Assembly: GCF_016612535.1 (NCBI RefSeq)
Contig: NZ_JAENXS010000001.1
Span: 372,001 to 436,000, forward strand
Reading direction: 5' to 3'
Length of the DNA: 64,000 nt
Source: Bradyrhizobium diazoefficiens
Lineage (GTDB): Bacteria > Pseudomonadota > Alphaproteobacteria > Rhizobiales > Xanthobacteraceae
Shown: positions 1 to 8,776 of the stretch, piece by piece
How the letters are laid out: each line of letters starts with the position of its first letter
How positions within the stretch are numbered: position 1 is the first letter of the stretch
Position numbers and translations under genes: made by a program
The notes under the pieces: generated by a model
What the model saw: the letters and a program-made list of their open reading frames with translations, nothing else
Database searches by the model: none
What the model was told of the DNA's origin: nothing

Positions 1-561
1 AAGAAGGCCGCGGCACGACATTCACGATCTATCTGCCGAAGGCCGAGACCAGCGCCCTTCGCCCCGCAGGCTATGACGCGCGCAAGATCGTGCGTGGAAC
101 GGAGACCATCCTCTGCGTCGAGGACGACCGCGGCGTCCGCCGATACGTCACGGGTGCAGCTGAAAAGCCCCGGCTACAAGGTCGTCCCTGCCGCCAGCGC
201 GACCGAAGCGCTTGCCATCGCCGCCGACGGCACGCCGTTCGACCTGCTGTTCACCGACACCGTGATGCCCGGCGGCATCAACGGGCGCGAGCTCGCCGAG
301 CAGATGGTGGCGGCGCGGCCCTCGCTCCGGGTGCTATTCACGTCGGGCTACGCCCACGACTCCCAGCACGCACCAGGAGGCATCACCATGGGTGCGCCGC
401 TGCTGACCAAACTCTATCGCTAGGCCGAGCTCGCACGCATGCTGCGCCGCTCGCTCGACACCGCCGTCGATGCCGCGGGAGACCAGATCCCGACGCCCTA
501 TTCGGTGCAGGCCGAGCTGGAAGGCTTTTTGCGCAAGCAGTCGTCGGATCGCGACGGCTAG
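1..561 (+). pseudogene. Broken C-terminus of a hybrid sensor histidine kinase (receiver domain)
   Basis: The window opens inside a kinase: frame 3 reads a typical end of a HATPase domain (GRGTTFTIYLPKAE), a linker, then the start of a receiver domain (ETILCVEDDRGVRRYV). Around 150-165 the homology moves to frame 1, which carries the rest of the receiver: QLKSPGYKVV, the phospho-acceptor region LLFTDTVMPGG, LRVLFTSGYA and LLTKLYR. A TAG at 421-423 then interrupts the last helix, and frame 1 continues with plausible receiver-end sequence (AELARMLRRSLD) to a TAG at 559. One frameshift plus one in-frame stop make this a decayed gene, although a sequencing error could explain either one singly. 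Its 5' part lies outside the window. Confidence 0.75.
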
Positions 562-631
562 CGCGGATGGACTCCGCACCGAGCCTGGGCAACACTCCGG
601 TAGAGCCGGAATTTCCCAATGGAGGCGAGCC

Positions 632-1081
632 ATGACGTCACTTGAAAAAGGCATTACCGCGAACGGCACCGGTTTTGGCGACAAGAGCTGGAACATCCTC
701 GGCCAGGTCTATTTCCCCAAGGCCGTCGCCGAATCCACCTTCGCGTTCGAGACCAACAGCGAGCCCGGCCAGTTCGTGCCCGTACACATCCATCCGACCC
801 AGGACGAGTTCATCCTGGTGCAGGAGGGCACGCTCGACCTCAAGCTCGACGGCCAATGGGTCAAGGCCCATGCCGGCGATCTCGTGCGCCTGCCGCGCGG
901 CATCCCGCACGGTTATTTCAACAAATCCGACAAACCGGCCCGCGCGCTGTTCTGGGTCTCGCCAATGCAGAAGCTGGAAGCGCTGTTCACCCAGCTCCAC
1001 AATTTGACCGACCCGGCCGAGGTCGTGCGCATCTCGGCCCTGCATGAGGTCGACTTCCTGCCGCCGGAGGCCAACGACTAG
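632..1081 (+). CDS. Cupin-domain protein
   Basis: A 149-residue protein that is a single small beta-barrel cupin. The metal-binding pattern is visible as H52-x-H54 with E59 (VHIHPTQDEF) and a second-motif histidine in GIPHGYF (H93). The DLVRLPRGIPHG block is the usual cupin motif 2. Such proteins bind a divalent metal and act as small dioxygenases, isomerases or sensors; the substrate cannot be told here. The start at 632 is preceded by GGAGG at 621-625. It lies just after the broken kinase and points tail-to-tail at the TadG-like gene, leaving only one base between them, so it is probably a single-gene unit. Confidence 0.85.
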   Translation: MTSLEKGITANGTGFGDKSWNILGQVYFPKAVAESTFAFETNSEPGQFVPVHIHPTQDEFILVQEGTLDLKLDGQWVKAHAGDLVRLPRGIPHGYFNKSDKPARALFWVSPMQKLEALFTQLHNLTDPAEVVRISALHEVDFLPPEAND

Positions 1082-1082
1082 G

Positions 1083-2645
1083 CTAGTTGGTGATGCGGGC
1101 TTCGGACACCGCATGATTGAACATCGCGTTCAGCGCCGCCGTGATGTCGGCCGGCGTGTTCGCGGTGTAGAAGAAGCCGGGCGAGGCGCAGTTCTGCAGG
1201 CTCGTCGGAATATTCGGGATGTTCCAGTTGGCGTAATCGTCCTCGTCGCCGGCGAAGGATGTGTTGACGGGATCGATCTTCTGATAGGGAATGTACAACA
1301 CGGAGACGATGATCCCGCGATTCTTCAAAGACGTGCACGACGTGGCTGGGTTGATCGTCGTGGCGTGGTTGCTGCCGGACCAGGAGCCGTTCGGAACACC
1401 CTTCATCTGCGGGTCCTGCGCGCCGTCGGTCACAAGGAAGACATAGGGCAACGTGTTGTTCCACGCGCTGCCATCGCCCACGCTGACGATCAGCGTATTC
1501 ACTCCGGACAGCGCGTTGTCGATATGCGTGCCGCCGGAGCCCAGATTCGCATTCGTATTGGTATCGAGCAGCGTTGCCAGATTGGCGGCGGCGTAGTTGA
1601 TGGTGGAGGGATTGGTGGTCGAACCGTTGATGCTGCTGGTCAGCGGAAAATACGAATAGAGATACTGGATGAAGGGATAGAGGCCGATGCGAAACTGGTT
1701 CGCCACCTTCTCGGTGCTGTTAGCTGTGGCGAACAACTGGTTCACCGCATAGCCGACGGCGTCCAGACGCAGCTGAATGCACGAGTCAGTCCCGTCCGTC
1801 GGACAGTTCGCCACCGTTGAAAGATTCGAGTAGAGCGAATTCGGCAGGCCGGAGACGATCGACGACGGCAGTTGAACGCCCATAGGGTTGCTGGCCTTCG
1901 TGGTGAGAAGGCCCTTGTATCCACTCTGGCTGACGCGCGAGATCGCATAGCCGAGACAGTAATTGTTCGTGGGGTAGCCCTGTGTTCCGGAATCCGTGCA
2001 GGCGCTGTTCTGCGGCGAGAAATGGCAGGCGAGCGTGCAGCCCGTCGGGTATTGCCGGTAGTTGTCCGGATTGATCGACTGCATGCGCTGGGCTTCGGCG
2101 GTGGTCGACGGCAGGCCCATCGATCCCGAAACATCCAGCGTGAGATAAAAATCGAGATAAAGGGGCAAGGTCGTGGAGGACGACGAGCTGCCGGTCACGG
2201 TCAACTTCTTGTAGCCGAGAAGCTGCATGAAGGTGACAGGAACGTCGGCGCTGAATTGCACGTTCGACGCCAGCTTGTTTCCGGTCTTGGTGACGGTGCT
2301 AGTCACAGCCAGGTTGGTGTAGCTGCCGGAGAACGACGAAACATTTCCGTTGAAGATGTTGTTCGCTTCCGTGACGCCGGCGGAAACCGAACCGTTCGAG
2401 GTCATCGCCATCGCAGCGTTATACCCAGCCGAGTTTATCGAGATCGAGGCGACGCTGGCCGAATCCGACGAGCTCTGCAGCTTGGCTTTGACGCGCGTCG
2501 CCATACTGTAGTCGATGGCACATCCGATCGCCGTGATGATCGGCACGAGGGCGATTGCGAAAGTGACGGCGGTATTGGCATTGGTGTCGCGCTTCAACCG
2601 CGGCATGAGTCGTCCAATACGGACGATCGTTTCGAGAATTGCCAT
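1083..2645 (-). CDS. TadG-like pilus-assembly protein with vWA domain
   Basis: A 520-residue protein with the layout of TadE/TadG-like proteins of Flp (Tad) pilus systems. A basic N-terminus (PRLKRD) is followed by one hydrophobic segment (AVTFAIALVPIITAIGCAID) that anchors the protein in the inner membrane, then a Ser/Asn-rich exported part. A von Willebrand A domain begins near residue 165, with the MIDAS motif DVSGSM at about 171-176. Several cysteines in the vWA region suggest disulfides. An ATG at 2645 is chosen over a TTG two codons upstream. No tad/cpa genes are in the window, so this is a stand-alone copy. Confidence 0.8.
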   Translation of the reverse strand: MAILETIVRIGRLMPRLKRDTNANTAVTFAIALVPIITAIGCAIDYSMATRVKAKLQSSSDSASVASISINSAGYNAAMAMTSNGSVSAGVTEANNIFNGNVSSFSGSYTNLAVTSTVTKTGNKLASNVQFSADVPVTFMQLLGYKKLTVTGSSSSSTTLPLYLDFYLTLDVSGSMGLPSTTAEAQRMQSINPDNYRQYPTGCTLACHFSPQNSACTDSGTQGYPTNNYCLGYAISRVSQSGYKGLLTTKASNPMGVQLPSSIVSGLPNSLYSNLSTVANCPTDGTDSCIQLRLDAVGYAVNQLFATANSTEKVANQFRIGLYPFIQYLYSYFPLTSSINGSTTNPSTINYAAANLATLLDTNTNANLGSGGTHIDNALSGVNTLIVSVGDGSAWNNTLPYVFLVTDGAQDPQMKGVPNGSWSGSNHATTINPATSCTSLKNRGIIVSVLYIPYQKIDPVNTSFAGDEDDYANWNIPNIPTSLQNCASPGFFYTANTPADITAALNAMFNHAVSEARITN

Positions 2646-2953
2646 TGCCAAGCCCCCGCTCGACGGTTCGTTCTGAAATGACCGAGATGAATTGCAGGAA
2701 GATGATACGAAACTGACGCCAGGACCAACGCGCGGTAGCGAAAATGATGAACTTCGCGCAGGACGACTCGCGTCGCCCCTCGTGCGAGGCGTGCATTATG
2801 CCGATGCGAAGCTACTGAAACGTAAAGGGGTTTCGTCAGCCTCCGGTAAGCTCGCCCCGGCTCATCCGTTGTTCTACGGAGATAAGAGCAGACCCTCCTC
2901 GACCGGCGCGGCGCAGATGCTTACGATCTGCACAGCCCCCGAATCGACAGCCG
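2646..2953. other. Intergenic region between divergent genes
   Basis: About 300 bases separate the TadG-like gene (leftward) from the exported protein gene (rightward), so both promoters should lie here. A small inverted repeat GAAAC/GTTTC occurs at 2817-2834. No convincing promoter boxes, RNA gene or conserved short reading frame were seen. Confidence 0.5.
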
Positions 2954-4039
2954 ATGGAACACGCGATGCGACCAGGACCTCATGCCGCTGCGGCCGTCGC
3001 AGCGCTTGCCTTGCTCCTCACGACGCCCGCCGCGAGCCAGACGCAAGTGCTCACGCCGAAGCAATCGGATGCGCTCGCGGCTTACGACCGCGCGCTCGGC
3101 GATTTCAAATCGGTCCTTGCCGAGCGGCGCAGCCAGATCGAGGCAAAGCAGCCTTTGCCGAACCTGCCGGGACAGGCTCTTTATCTCGCGCGCGTCGCGG
3201 TGATCAGCACATACAAGGATCTCACCGACGCGATGCCGTCGCGGATTGGAAAGCCGAACAGGTTCGAAATTCCCCCGGCCTATTTCGATGCCGAGATCGA
3301 GCCGCTGGTCGACGAATATGCCACGCTCTTCGAGATCATGGAGGCGCCCCCTACCGACGCGCAGAATTCGGCAACACCATTCAAGGACGTCGTCGATCTC
3401 GGCGCTGCGATTGCGCGGGCGAAAGGACTTGGGCCGGCTGACGCAGCCGCCGCAGGCCGCATCAGCCTGGGACTGTTCTATGCCGAGACGAACGGCAAGC
3501 AGAACGTCCGCAACGGGCGCTCGAACACCTACATGGGCAGCCTGCAGACCGGCCCGTCCGAAGATCGGAATGGCCAGCGGAAATGGGAGGCCATCAAGGG
3601 CGCGATCGCGGCCGCCGATCCCGCACTGAACGCACGTGACGACAAGGAAGAGGCACGATCCCGCGGCACGGATCGCCGCTTCAATCACTGGACCAATGTG
3701 CGCGACGGCCTCATGAACGCGCATGCGGAGCTGTTTGCCGAGATCCCCGCGATCGTGAAGACGCTGCCCGATCCGATCGACCAGATGAAGCTGTTCGAGC
3801 TGATCCAGATCATCCCGACGCCGACTCGCTCCGCGCTGAAATCGGGCGACCTGCTGAACTACAGGGTGTCCAGTCCCACCATCATGAAGCACCTGCGCAA
3901 CAACAGCATTTTTGCTTTTGGACAAGCCGACCGGGCACGCAATTCGGCAAGCTTCCGCGAGATCCTCGGTGCGATGTGGCTGTTCAAGCGGAAGTTCCAG
4001 AAGGCAATGGCGAAGTATGCGGAGATCAAGCCGCGCTAG
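2954..4039 (+). CDS. Exported protein of unknown function, possible lysozyme-like core
   Basis: A protein of 361 residues that I do not recognise by name. It has a Sec-type signal peptide (AAAAVAALALLLTTPAASQT), with cleavage likely after PAAS or ASQ; a start at 2966 would give a more typical signal. The mature part is hydrophilic and helical. Near residue 175 it reads GLFYAETNG, and some 15 residues on YMGSLQTG. A catalytic-type Glu followed by G-x-LQ is reminiscent of the SLT/lysozyme fold, but overall similarity to known transglycosylases is not obvious, so the enzyme role is a guess. It is followed tail-to-tail by the peroxidase gene. Confidence 0.7.
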   Translation: MEHAMRPGPHAAAAVAALALLLTTPAASQTQVLTPKQSDALAAYDRALGDFKSVLAERRSQIEAKQPLPNLPGQALYLARVAVISTYKDLTDAMPSRIGKPNRFEIPPAYFDAEIEPLVDEYATLFEIMEAPPTDAQNSATPFKDVVDLGAAIARAKGLGPADAAAAGRISLGLFYAETNGKQNVRNGRSNTYMGSLQTGPSEDRNGQRKWEAIKGAIAAADPALNARDDKEEARSRGTDRRFNHWTNVRDGLMNAHAELFAEIPAIVKTLPDPIDQMKLFELIQIIPTPTRSALKSGDLLNYRVSSPTIMKHLRNNSIFAFGQADRARNSASFREILGAMWLFKRKFQKAMAKYAEIKPR

Positions 4040-4077
4040 CAGCAGAGCGCGCTCCAACGCTGCGCTGGACGCGCCTT

Positions 4078-5421
4078 CTAGTTCTCCACCTTGTAGCCGT
4101 CCGTCAGCGTCTTCAGGAACGCGATGATGTCAGTCATATCCTGATCTGTCATCGCCGGCTTGTCGCCGAGGTGACGATCGAAGGGCGGATCGGTCACGTC
4201 GACATTGGCGTGATACTTTTGCGGCAAATCGTCGTATTTCTGCGCCGTGCCGTCGGCAGCATGCGCGAACACCTTTTCTGGATCTGTGTCGCGGAAATTG
4301 TAGAAATCCATCACCTGTTCGAGGGTGCTGAAAACGCCGTTGTGGAAGAAGGCGTGGCGGGTCGCGGTGTTGCGCAGCGTCGGCGTCAGGAACATGCCGC
4401 AATATTGCGTCTGTTCCGCGACGTCGGTGCGTTGCGGGCCGCAGACGCCGAGATCGAAATAATTCGGCTCGCGATTGCCGGCGAGCGCGGCATTGCGCGG
4501 CGCGCCGAGCGCCTCGTACTGGTGGTCGGTGAAGAGCGGCGGCAGGCTGTCGCGGGTCGGCGCTGAGATGTGGCAGCCGGCGCAATTGGCCTTGTCGGGA
4601 TCGTTGAACAATTGCAGGCCGCGCAGTTCGCTCTCGGACAGCCGCGCCTTACCTTCAAGCCAGTAGTCATACTTGCTGCTGTAGGGATGGAAGCTCTGCT
4701 CTTCAACCTGGTAGCGCGCGACGGCAAACATCGCCTCCGCGATCAGGAGCCGCTGGTTTTTGAGTACACCCGCGCCGAACAACTCGACGAAGCGCTGGAC
4801 GTAAGGTGCACGGCGCAGCTTGTCCACAACGATCTCGACCCTGCCGCCGTCCATCTCGTTGGGATCGAGCAGCGGAAACAGCGCCTGGCCCTGAAGCGTA
4901 TCGGCGCGACCGTCCCAGAACAGGCCGCCCTGCGGCACGATGTTCGCCGACGCGCCAGTGCCGCCCGCGGTCTTGGTCGTGCGCGCGGCCCGCTGACCGA
5001 GCGCGGCCATCTGCGCGAGGTCAATGATATTGTCGTCGTCGCCCTTGTCGGGGCCGATGCTGAAATTCGGCTGGCGCTCAAGATAGGTCAGCGACGGCAC
5101 CGCGCGTGCGCCTTGCTGCGACAGCGTGGCGCCGCCGAGCATCACCGGTCCGTCATTAGGCGGGCCGTAGGCGTGATCCGGGCTGTGGCAGGACGCGCAA
5201 GAGAGCCTGCCTGAGGACGAGAGAGAGGTATCGTAAAAAATCTCCTTGCCGAGGAGAGCCATCGCGGACAGTGGCGCGACTGGCGGACGATAGAGATGAA
5301 CCGGGTTCGGATTGACGCCCGACGGAGTCGCCTCGGCCAGCCCCTGCGTCTCGACCGCAAAGACAGCGCCGGCCAGCGAGAGCAGGCCGGCGCCGAGGAG
5401 CCACAAAGTGCGGCTGTGCAT
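4078..5421 (-). CDS. Periplasmic di-haem cytochrome c peroxidase / MauG family protein
   Basis: A protein of 447 residues beginning MHSRTLWLLGAGLL, a clear Sec signal peptide ending near AVFA. Two c-type haem motifs are present: CASCH soon after LSSSGRL, and CAGCH near the middle. LGKEIFYDTSLSSSGRLSCASCH and the GLFWDGRA block are characteristic of bacterial cytochrome c peroxidases and MauG relatives, which reduce peroxide with electrons from cytochrome c or oxidise protein side chains. It starts 17 bases after the phosphoesterase stop, so the two form an operon read leftward. The reading frame is open upstream to 5802, but that part is the shadow of the phosphoesterase; the start at 5421 fits the signal peptide. 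Confidence 0.88.
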   Translation of the reverse strand: MHSRTLWLLGAGLLSLAGAVFAVETQGLAEATPSGVNPNPVHLYRPPVAPLSAMALLGKEIFYDTSLSSSGRLSCASCHSPDHAYGPPNDGPVMLGGATLSQQGARAVPSLTYLERQPNFSIGPDKGDDDNIIDLAQMAALGQRAARTTKTAGGTGASANIVPQGGLFWDGRADTLQGQALFPLLDPNEMDGGRVEIVVDKLRRAPYVQRFVELFGAGVLKNQRLLIAEAMFAVARYQVEEQSFHPYSSKYDYWLEGKARLSESELRGLQLFNDPDKANCAGCHISAPTRDSLPPLFTDHQYEALGAPRNAALAGNREPNYFDLGVCGPQRTDVAEQTQYCGMFLTPTLRNTATRHAFFHNGVFSTLEQVMDFYNFRDTDPEKVFAHAADGTAQKYDDLPQKYHANVDVTDPPFDRHLGDKPAMTDQDMTDIIAFLKTLTDGYKVEN

Positions 5422-5438
5422 AATAAGGTCCCGTTGGA

Positions 5439-7148
5439 CTAGTGGTGGTGGTGGTGGTGCTCGTCCGGCGGGCTGACAACGACCGTGCCAGAGGTCGGAT
5501 CGAGGAACAGCGCGTCGGTCCGGAAATCGTGGCTGTGGTCCTGGTCGAAGTCGAACAGGTCCATGATCGATCCGGTGGTGGCGTCGAACGAGCCGCCGCC
5601 AAGACGCTTGCCCTTCAGCCAATTGTCCTCGATGAACCGCACCACCGAAGCCTGCGAAATGGCGGTATGACTGACGAAGTTGGTCTTGGCATAGGGCGAG
5701 ATCACGATGAAAGGCACGCGGGTGGCAGGACCACAACGGCCGTTCACCGGATTGCCGCCGACGCCTTTCAGTTGAGGCTGCTTGGCGACGCCGCGACCGC
5801 ACAGGCCGGGGCCGTTGAGTTGATCAGCGGTCGAGTCATAGGAGGCGCTGGTCGGCTTGGCGTAAGCGTGATCGTACCAGCCGTCGGAGTCGTCGTAGGT
5901 GATGATGACGGCCGTGTCACGCCATTCGGGCCGCGTCTGGAGGAAGTTGATCAGGTCGACCGTTCCCTGCTGCTCGTCGAGAGGATCGGAATAGCCGGCG
6001 TGGCCATCCTGGTAGGCCGGCAGCTTGACGTAGGACACTGCCGGGAAATTGCCTGCCTTCACGGCCGCATAGAAATCCTCGAGATCGTAGCCGTGATTGG
6101 CGGGATCGGCGGTCTTGCCGTCCGCTTCGTAGGTGTGGCCGATCGCGTCAACCGAACTCGGCCGCGCATGGGTCCAATTGGCGGTCGACTTGTAGTATTG
6201 GAACCAGGCGTGATGCGGAACATAGTCCGCCTTGGTGCCGCCGGTGACGGTCGAGAACGTGCTGCGCGCGCAACCGGTCGTGGTGTTCGTGTTTGTCACC
6301 GACAGATCGAAGCCGCCCATGAACGAGCCCCAGCTGATGCCGGCATCATTGAGCAGATCGCCGATGTTCTTGCCGGTCATGGTGACCTGCGTCGTATAGC
6401 CCGGGGTGCTGCAAGGATCATAGCCCGGACCGGGGTCGCCGATCACCGTCAGGCCGCCCTGGCCGTCGGAGATGATGTTGGAAGTCGAATTGCCGACCAC
6501 CGCCACCGCGCCATTGGTCTGGCCCGAAATCACATTGAGCGCGCCGACCGTCGACGGACCATAGGTGTCGGTGTAGGCGTTGTCGCTCATCGAAAAGTTC
6601 TGCGCGTAGTTCCACAACGCGGTGGTCGTGTTGCCGTCGAAATAGCCCATGACCTGGCCGGTGGTGCCGAAGGCCCCGACGCCGCCCGACGTGCCGCGCC
6701 CGGTATATTTCGGGAACAGATCAGCCTTGCCGTTGTCATAGGCCTGCTGTTCCGCAGTATAGGCGTGGTTCTGGGACTGCGTGTTGGCCTGGGTGCGGTC
6801 GAGACGGAACGGATCCGTCGCGCCGTCGCCGTTGGCCGCGTTGGTGTTCGGGTTGTTGGTCAGCAGGTTGGCGTTGGCGAGGTTGTTCACCTTCGGCGTA
6901 TGCGGCTTCGGCACGAAGGCAATCGATCCAGATGGATTGCCCGCTTTCGGATAGGTCGCGAAGTAATGATCGAACGAGCGGTTCTCGTTGAAGAGCACCA
7001 CGAGATGCTTGATCGGCGTTTCCGTGTGAAGGTTATGCGCATGATGATCGCGATCGTGGTCGCGATCATTGGCGAGCACCGGAATGGCACACGCAAGTGT
7101 CGTCGCAGCCGCGAAAATCGCAGCTGTCGTCAGGAATTTGGATTTCAT
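5439..7148 (-). CDS. Secreted phosphoesterase (acid phosphatase / phospholipase C family) with native His6 tail
   Basis: A 569-residue protein of the phosphoesterase family that includes bacterial phospholipases C and AcpA-type acid phosphatases. Residues 1-26 are a signal peptide. A His/Asp-rich stretch (DRDHDRDHHAHN) follows, then the family motif NENRSFDHYF at 54-63. Downstream metal-site-type segments include TYDDSDGWYDHAY. These enzymes hydrolyse phosphomonoesters or phospholipids in the periplasm or outside the cell. The last eight residues are DEHHHHHH, encoded by six identical CAC codons directly before TAG; the flanking DNA is ordinary chromosome. The peroxidase gene follows 17 bases later, suggesting a shared transcript. 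Confidence 0.88.
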   Translation of the reverse strand: MKSKFLTTAAIFAAATTLACAIPVLANDRDHDRDHHAHNLHTETPIKHLVVLFNENRSFDHYFATYPKAGNPSGSIAFVPKPHTPKVNNLANANLLTNNPNTNAANGDGATDPFRLDRTQANTQSQNHAYTAEQQAYDNGKADLFPKYTGRGTSGGVGAFGTTGQVMGYFDGNTTTALWNYAQNFSMSDNAYTDTYGPSTVGALNVISGQTNGAVAVVGNSTSNIISDGQGGLTVIGDPGPGYDPCSTPGYTTQVTMTGKNIGDLLNDAGISWGSFMGGFDLSVTNTNTTTGCARSTFSTVTGGTKADYVPHHAWFQYYKSTANWTHARPSSVDAIGHTYEADGKTADPANHGYDLEDFYAAVKAGNFPAVSYVKLPAYQDGHAGYSDPLDEQQGTVDLINFLQTRPEWRDTAVIITYDDSDGWYDHAYAKPTSASYDSTADQLNGPGLCGRGVAKQPQLKGVGGNPVNGRCGPATRVPFIVISPYAKTNFVSHTAISQASVVRFIEDNWLKGKRLGGGSFDATTGSIMDLFDFDQDHSHDFRTDALFLDPTSGTVVVSPPDEHHHHHH

Positions 7149-7336
7149 TTTTTGACGCCCCGGAAGGAAGTAAGAATGTTTTTGAGCAGAAATATTCTAA
7201 ACACGGTCGGTGACAGGTCTGTGTCAGTTTGACGCAAGAGACCGTTTGCACGGTTGCTCGGAACACAAAGATCGAAGGCTCCGGAATTGTTGCGCAATCG
7301 CGCCGGTTGTTTTTTGTCGAACAAAAACAAATCTCG

Positions 7337-7702
7337 CTAATGTTGCCGGTCGAGCGAGGCCAGGAATTCGTCGGCGGCCGCTCGCCACCGGTCAGGATAA
7401 AGCCGCAGCAAATGGCCGTCGTCGGGGACGCCGTGAAGCAGCTCGAAGCGCGTGTTGCCGCCGGCGGCTACAAACGCCTGGTGATATTCGCGGATGAGAT
7501 CTTCCTTGTAGAGGCGGTCGCTATCGGCATAGAGCCAGAGCTGCGGGACCTTGGCGGCCGACGCATCAGCGCCAGCACCGCAAATCCATTGTCGCGCAGC
7601 CAATGCGCCTCGGTCGAGAACGACCAGGACCTGAGCTGATTGCGGCCGACATCGGAGCCGCGGGTGAAGATCGCGAGCGCGAGGCTGCAACCCAACCTCC
7701 AA
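7337..7702 (-). pseudogene. Remnant of an alpha/beta hydrolase (dienelactone-hydrolase type)
   Basis: Two pieces of one hydrolase are visible in different frames. The upstream piece (about 7565-7680) reads GSDVGRNQLRSWSFSTEAHW and then LRDNGFAVLALMRR, like the region before the nucleophile elbow. The downstream piece (7340-7560) reads VPQLWLYADSDRLYKEDLI and later VPDDGHLLRLYPDRW, containing the catalytic Asp and His regions. The nucleophile-Ser segment in between is missing. An internal deletion with a frame change makes the gene non-functional. It lies between the phosphoesterase and an orphan binding protein. Confidence 0.7.
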
Positions 7703-7748
7703 GCATATGCGCCCGCTTGAAATCCAATGTGGCCGGCAAAGGACGAAC

Positions 7749-8540
7749 CTATTCGGTGCGGATCGGCGCGTCCTTCAGCCCGTTATGATCATAGGCCTTG
7801 CGCAGGGTGCCGTTGGTCACGGCGTCGTTCATGAATTTTGTGACGAAGGCAAGCGACTGGCTGTGGCCGAGCGGGACCGCGATGGCCGTCACCGTCTTCT
7901 TGAACGTCTCGTCCAGCACCTTTGTCCCCGGGATCTTCTCCGCCATCTTGTTGAGCTGGTCGCGCGACAGCGCGAAGGCGTCGATCTCGCCGCTCTTCAG
8001 AAGCGCGAATATTTCGTCATAGGTTTGATAGCCCGTGACCTTCGCATTCTTCAGATGGGCAACGGCGCCCCGCATCGTGGTCGTGGCGTTGACGGCCGCG
8101 ACCTTGATGCCGGGCTGGTCGAGCGTGGCGAAGTTGGTGACGCTCGAACCCGCCTTGACGATGTAAGTGGCGTCCGCGACCTCGTAGATCGGACCGAACA
8201 TCATCTTGGTCTCGCGCTCGGGATCTTTCGGTAACCAGGTGACATCCCAGGTGCCTTTACCGGCCGCATCGGTGATCTGCCCGGAATTCTGATGCACCAC
8301 ATATTCGACGCCGACGCCGAGCTGGGCGGCCATCTCCTTGCCGAGATCGACGGGGACGCCGGCGTAGCCTGTTTCGGTCTTGGTCGACCAGAACGCGCCG
8401 CCCGCCGGGCTGATCGCGATCGCGACCCGCAGCTTGCCTGTTGGCGCGATTTCGTCCTTCAGGCCATCGGCTAGCGCGGGCATAGCGACCAATGCCGCAA
8501 GAGCGAGGCCGGCGCAGGCCGACCAGAGTGACGTTGGCAT
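7749..8540 (-). CDS. Periplasmic solute-binding protein, amino-acid ABC type (SBP_bac_3)
   Basis: A 263-residue protein with a Sec signal peptide (residues 1-24, ending PALA) and the two-lobed family-3 binding-protein pattern: GKLRVAIAISPAGG at the start of lobe 1, GYAGVPVDLGKEMAAQLGV, then TWDVTWLPKDPER. Relatives deliver polar amino acids or related small acids to an inner-membrane ABC permease. No permease or ATPase gene is adjacent, so it is an orphan that must pair with a transporter encoded elsewhere or act as a sensor. The upstream neighbour (RND adaptor) is divergent; the region 8541-8776 should hold both promoters. Confidence 0.85.
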   Translation of the reverse strand: MPTSLWSACAGLALAALVAMPALADGLKDEIAPTGKLRVAIAISPAGGAFWSTKTETGYAGVPVDLGKEMAAQLGVGVEYVVHQNSGQITDAAGKGTWDVTWLPKDPERETKMMFGPIYEVADATYIVKAGSSVTNFATLDQPGIKVAAVNATTTMRGAVAHLKNAKVTGYQTYDEIFALLKSGEIDAFALSRDQLNKMAEKIPGTKVLDETFKKTVTAIAVPLGHSQSLAFVTKFMNDAVTNGTLRKAYDHNGLKDAPIRTE

Positions 8541-8776
8541 GTCATTGGCTCCTCACATTTCTTCTTTTGTGTCCGCTTCATTCCGTCCGTCTCGCGCCCA
8601 TCGCGCGGCCTTCGGCCAATTCTGGCCGATCATGCGCTCCGTGAAAAGCGGCTTCTCACGACAAACCTCAGTCCGCTTGCAGTGCAGGGCCTGTGACTGC
8701 CATGGCTATGGTGTTCCACGCCCGGCCATTTGTTGCTAGCGTGCCGCACCGACAGACCGCAAATCGGGGCCATCGA

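Noticed and set aside
5439..5460. Hexahistidine codons as a cloning-vector tag
   Set aside because: The flanks are native coding and intergenic DNA and lack the XhoI-type vector junction; the next gene follows normally.
5442..7232. A 596-codon rightward frame opposite the phosphoesterase
   Set aside because: Val/Arg-rich antisense shadow of a gene with clear catalytic motifs and signal peptide.
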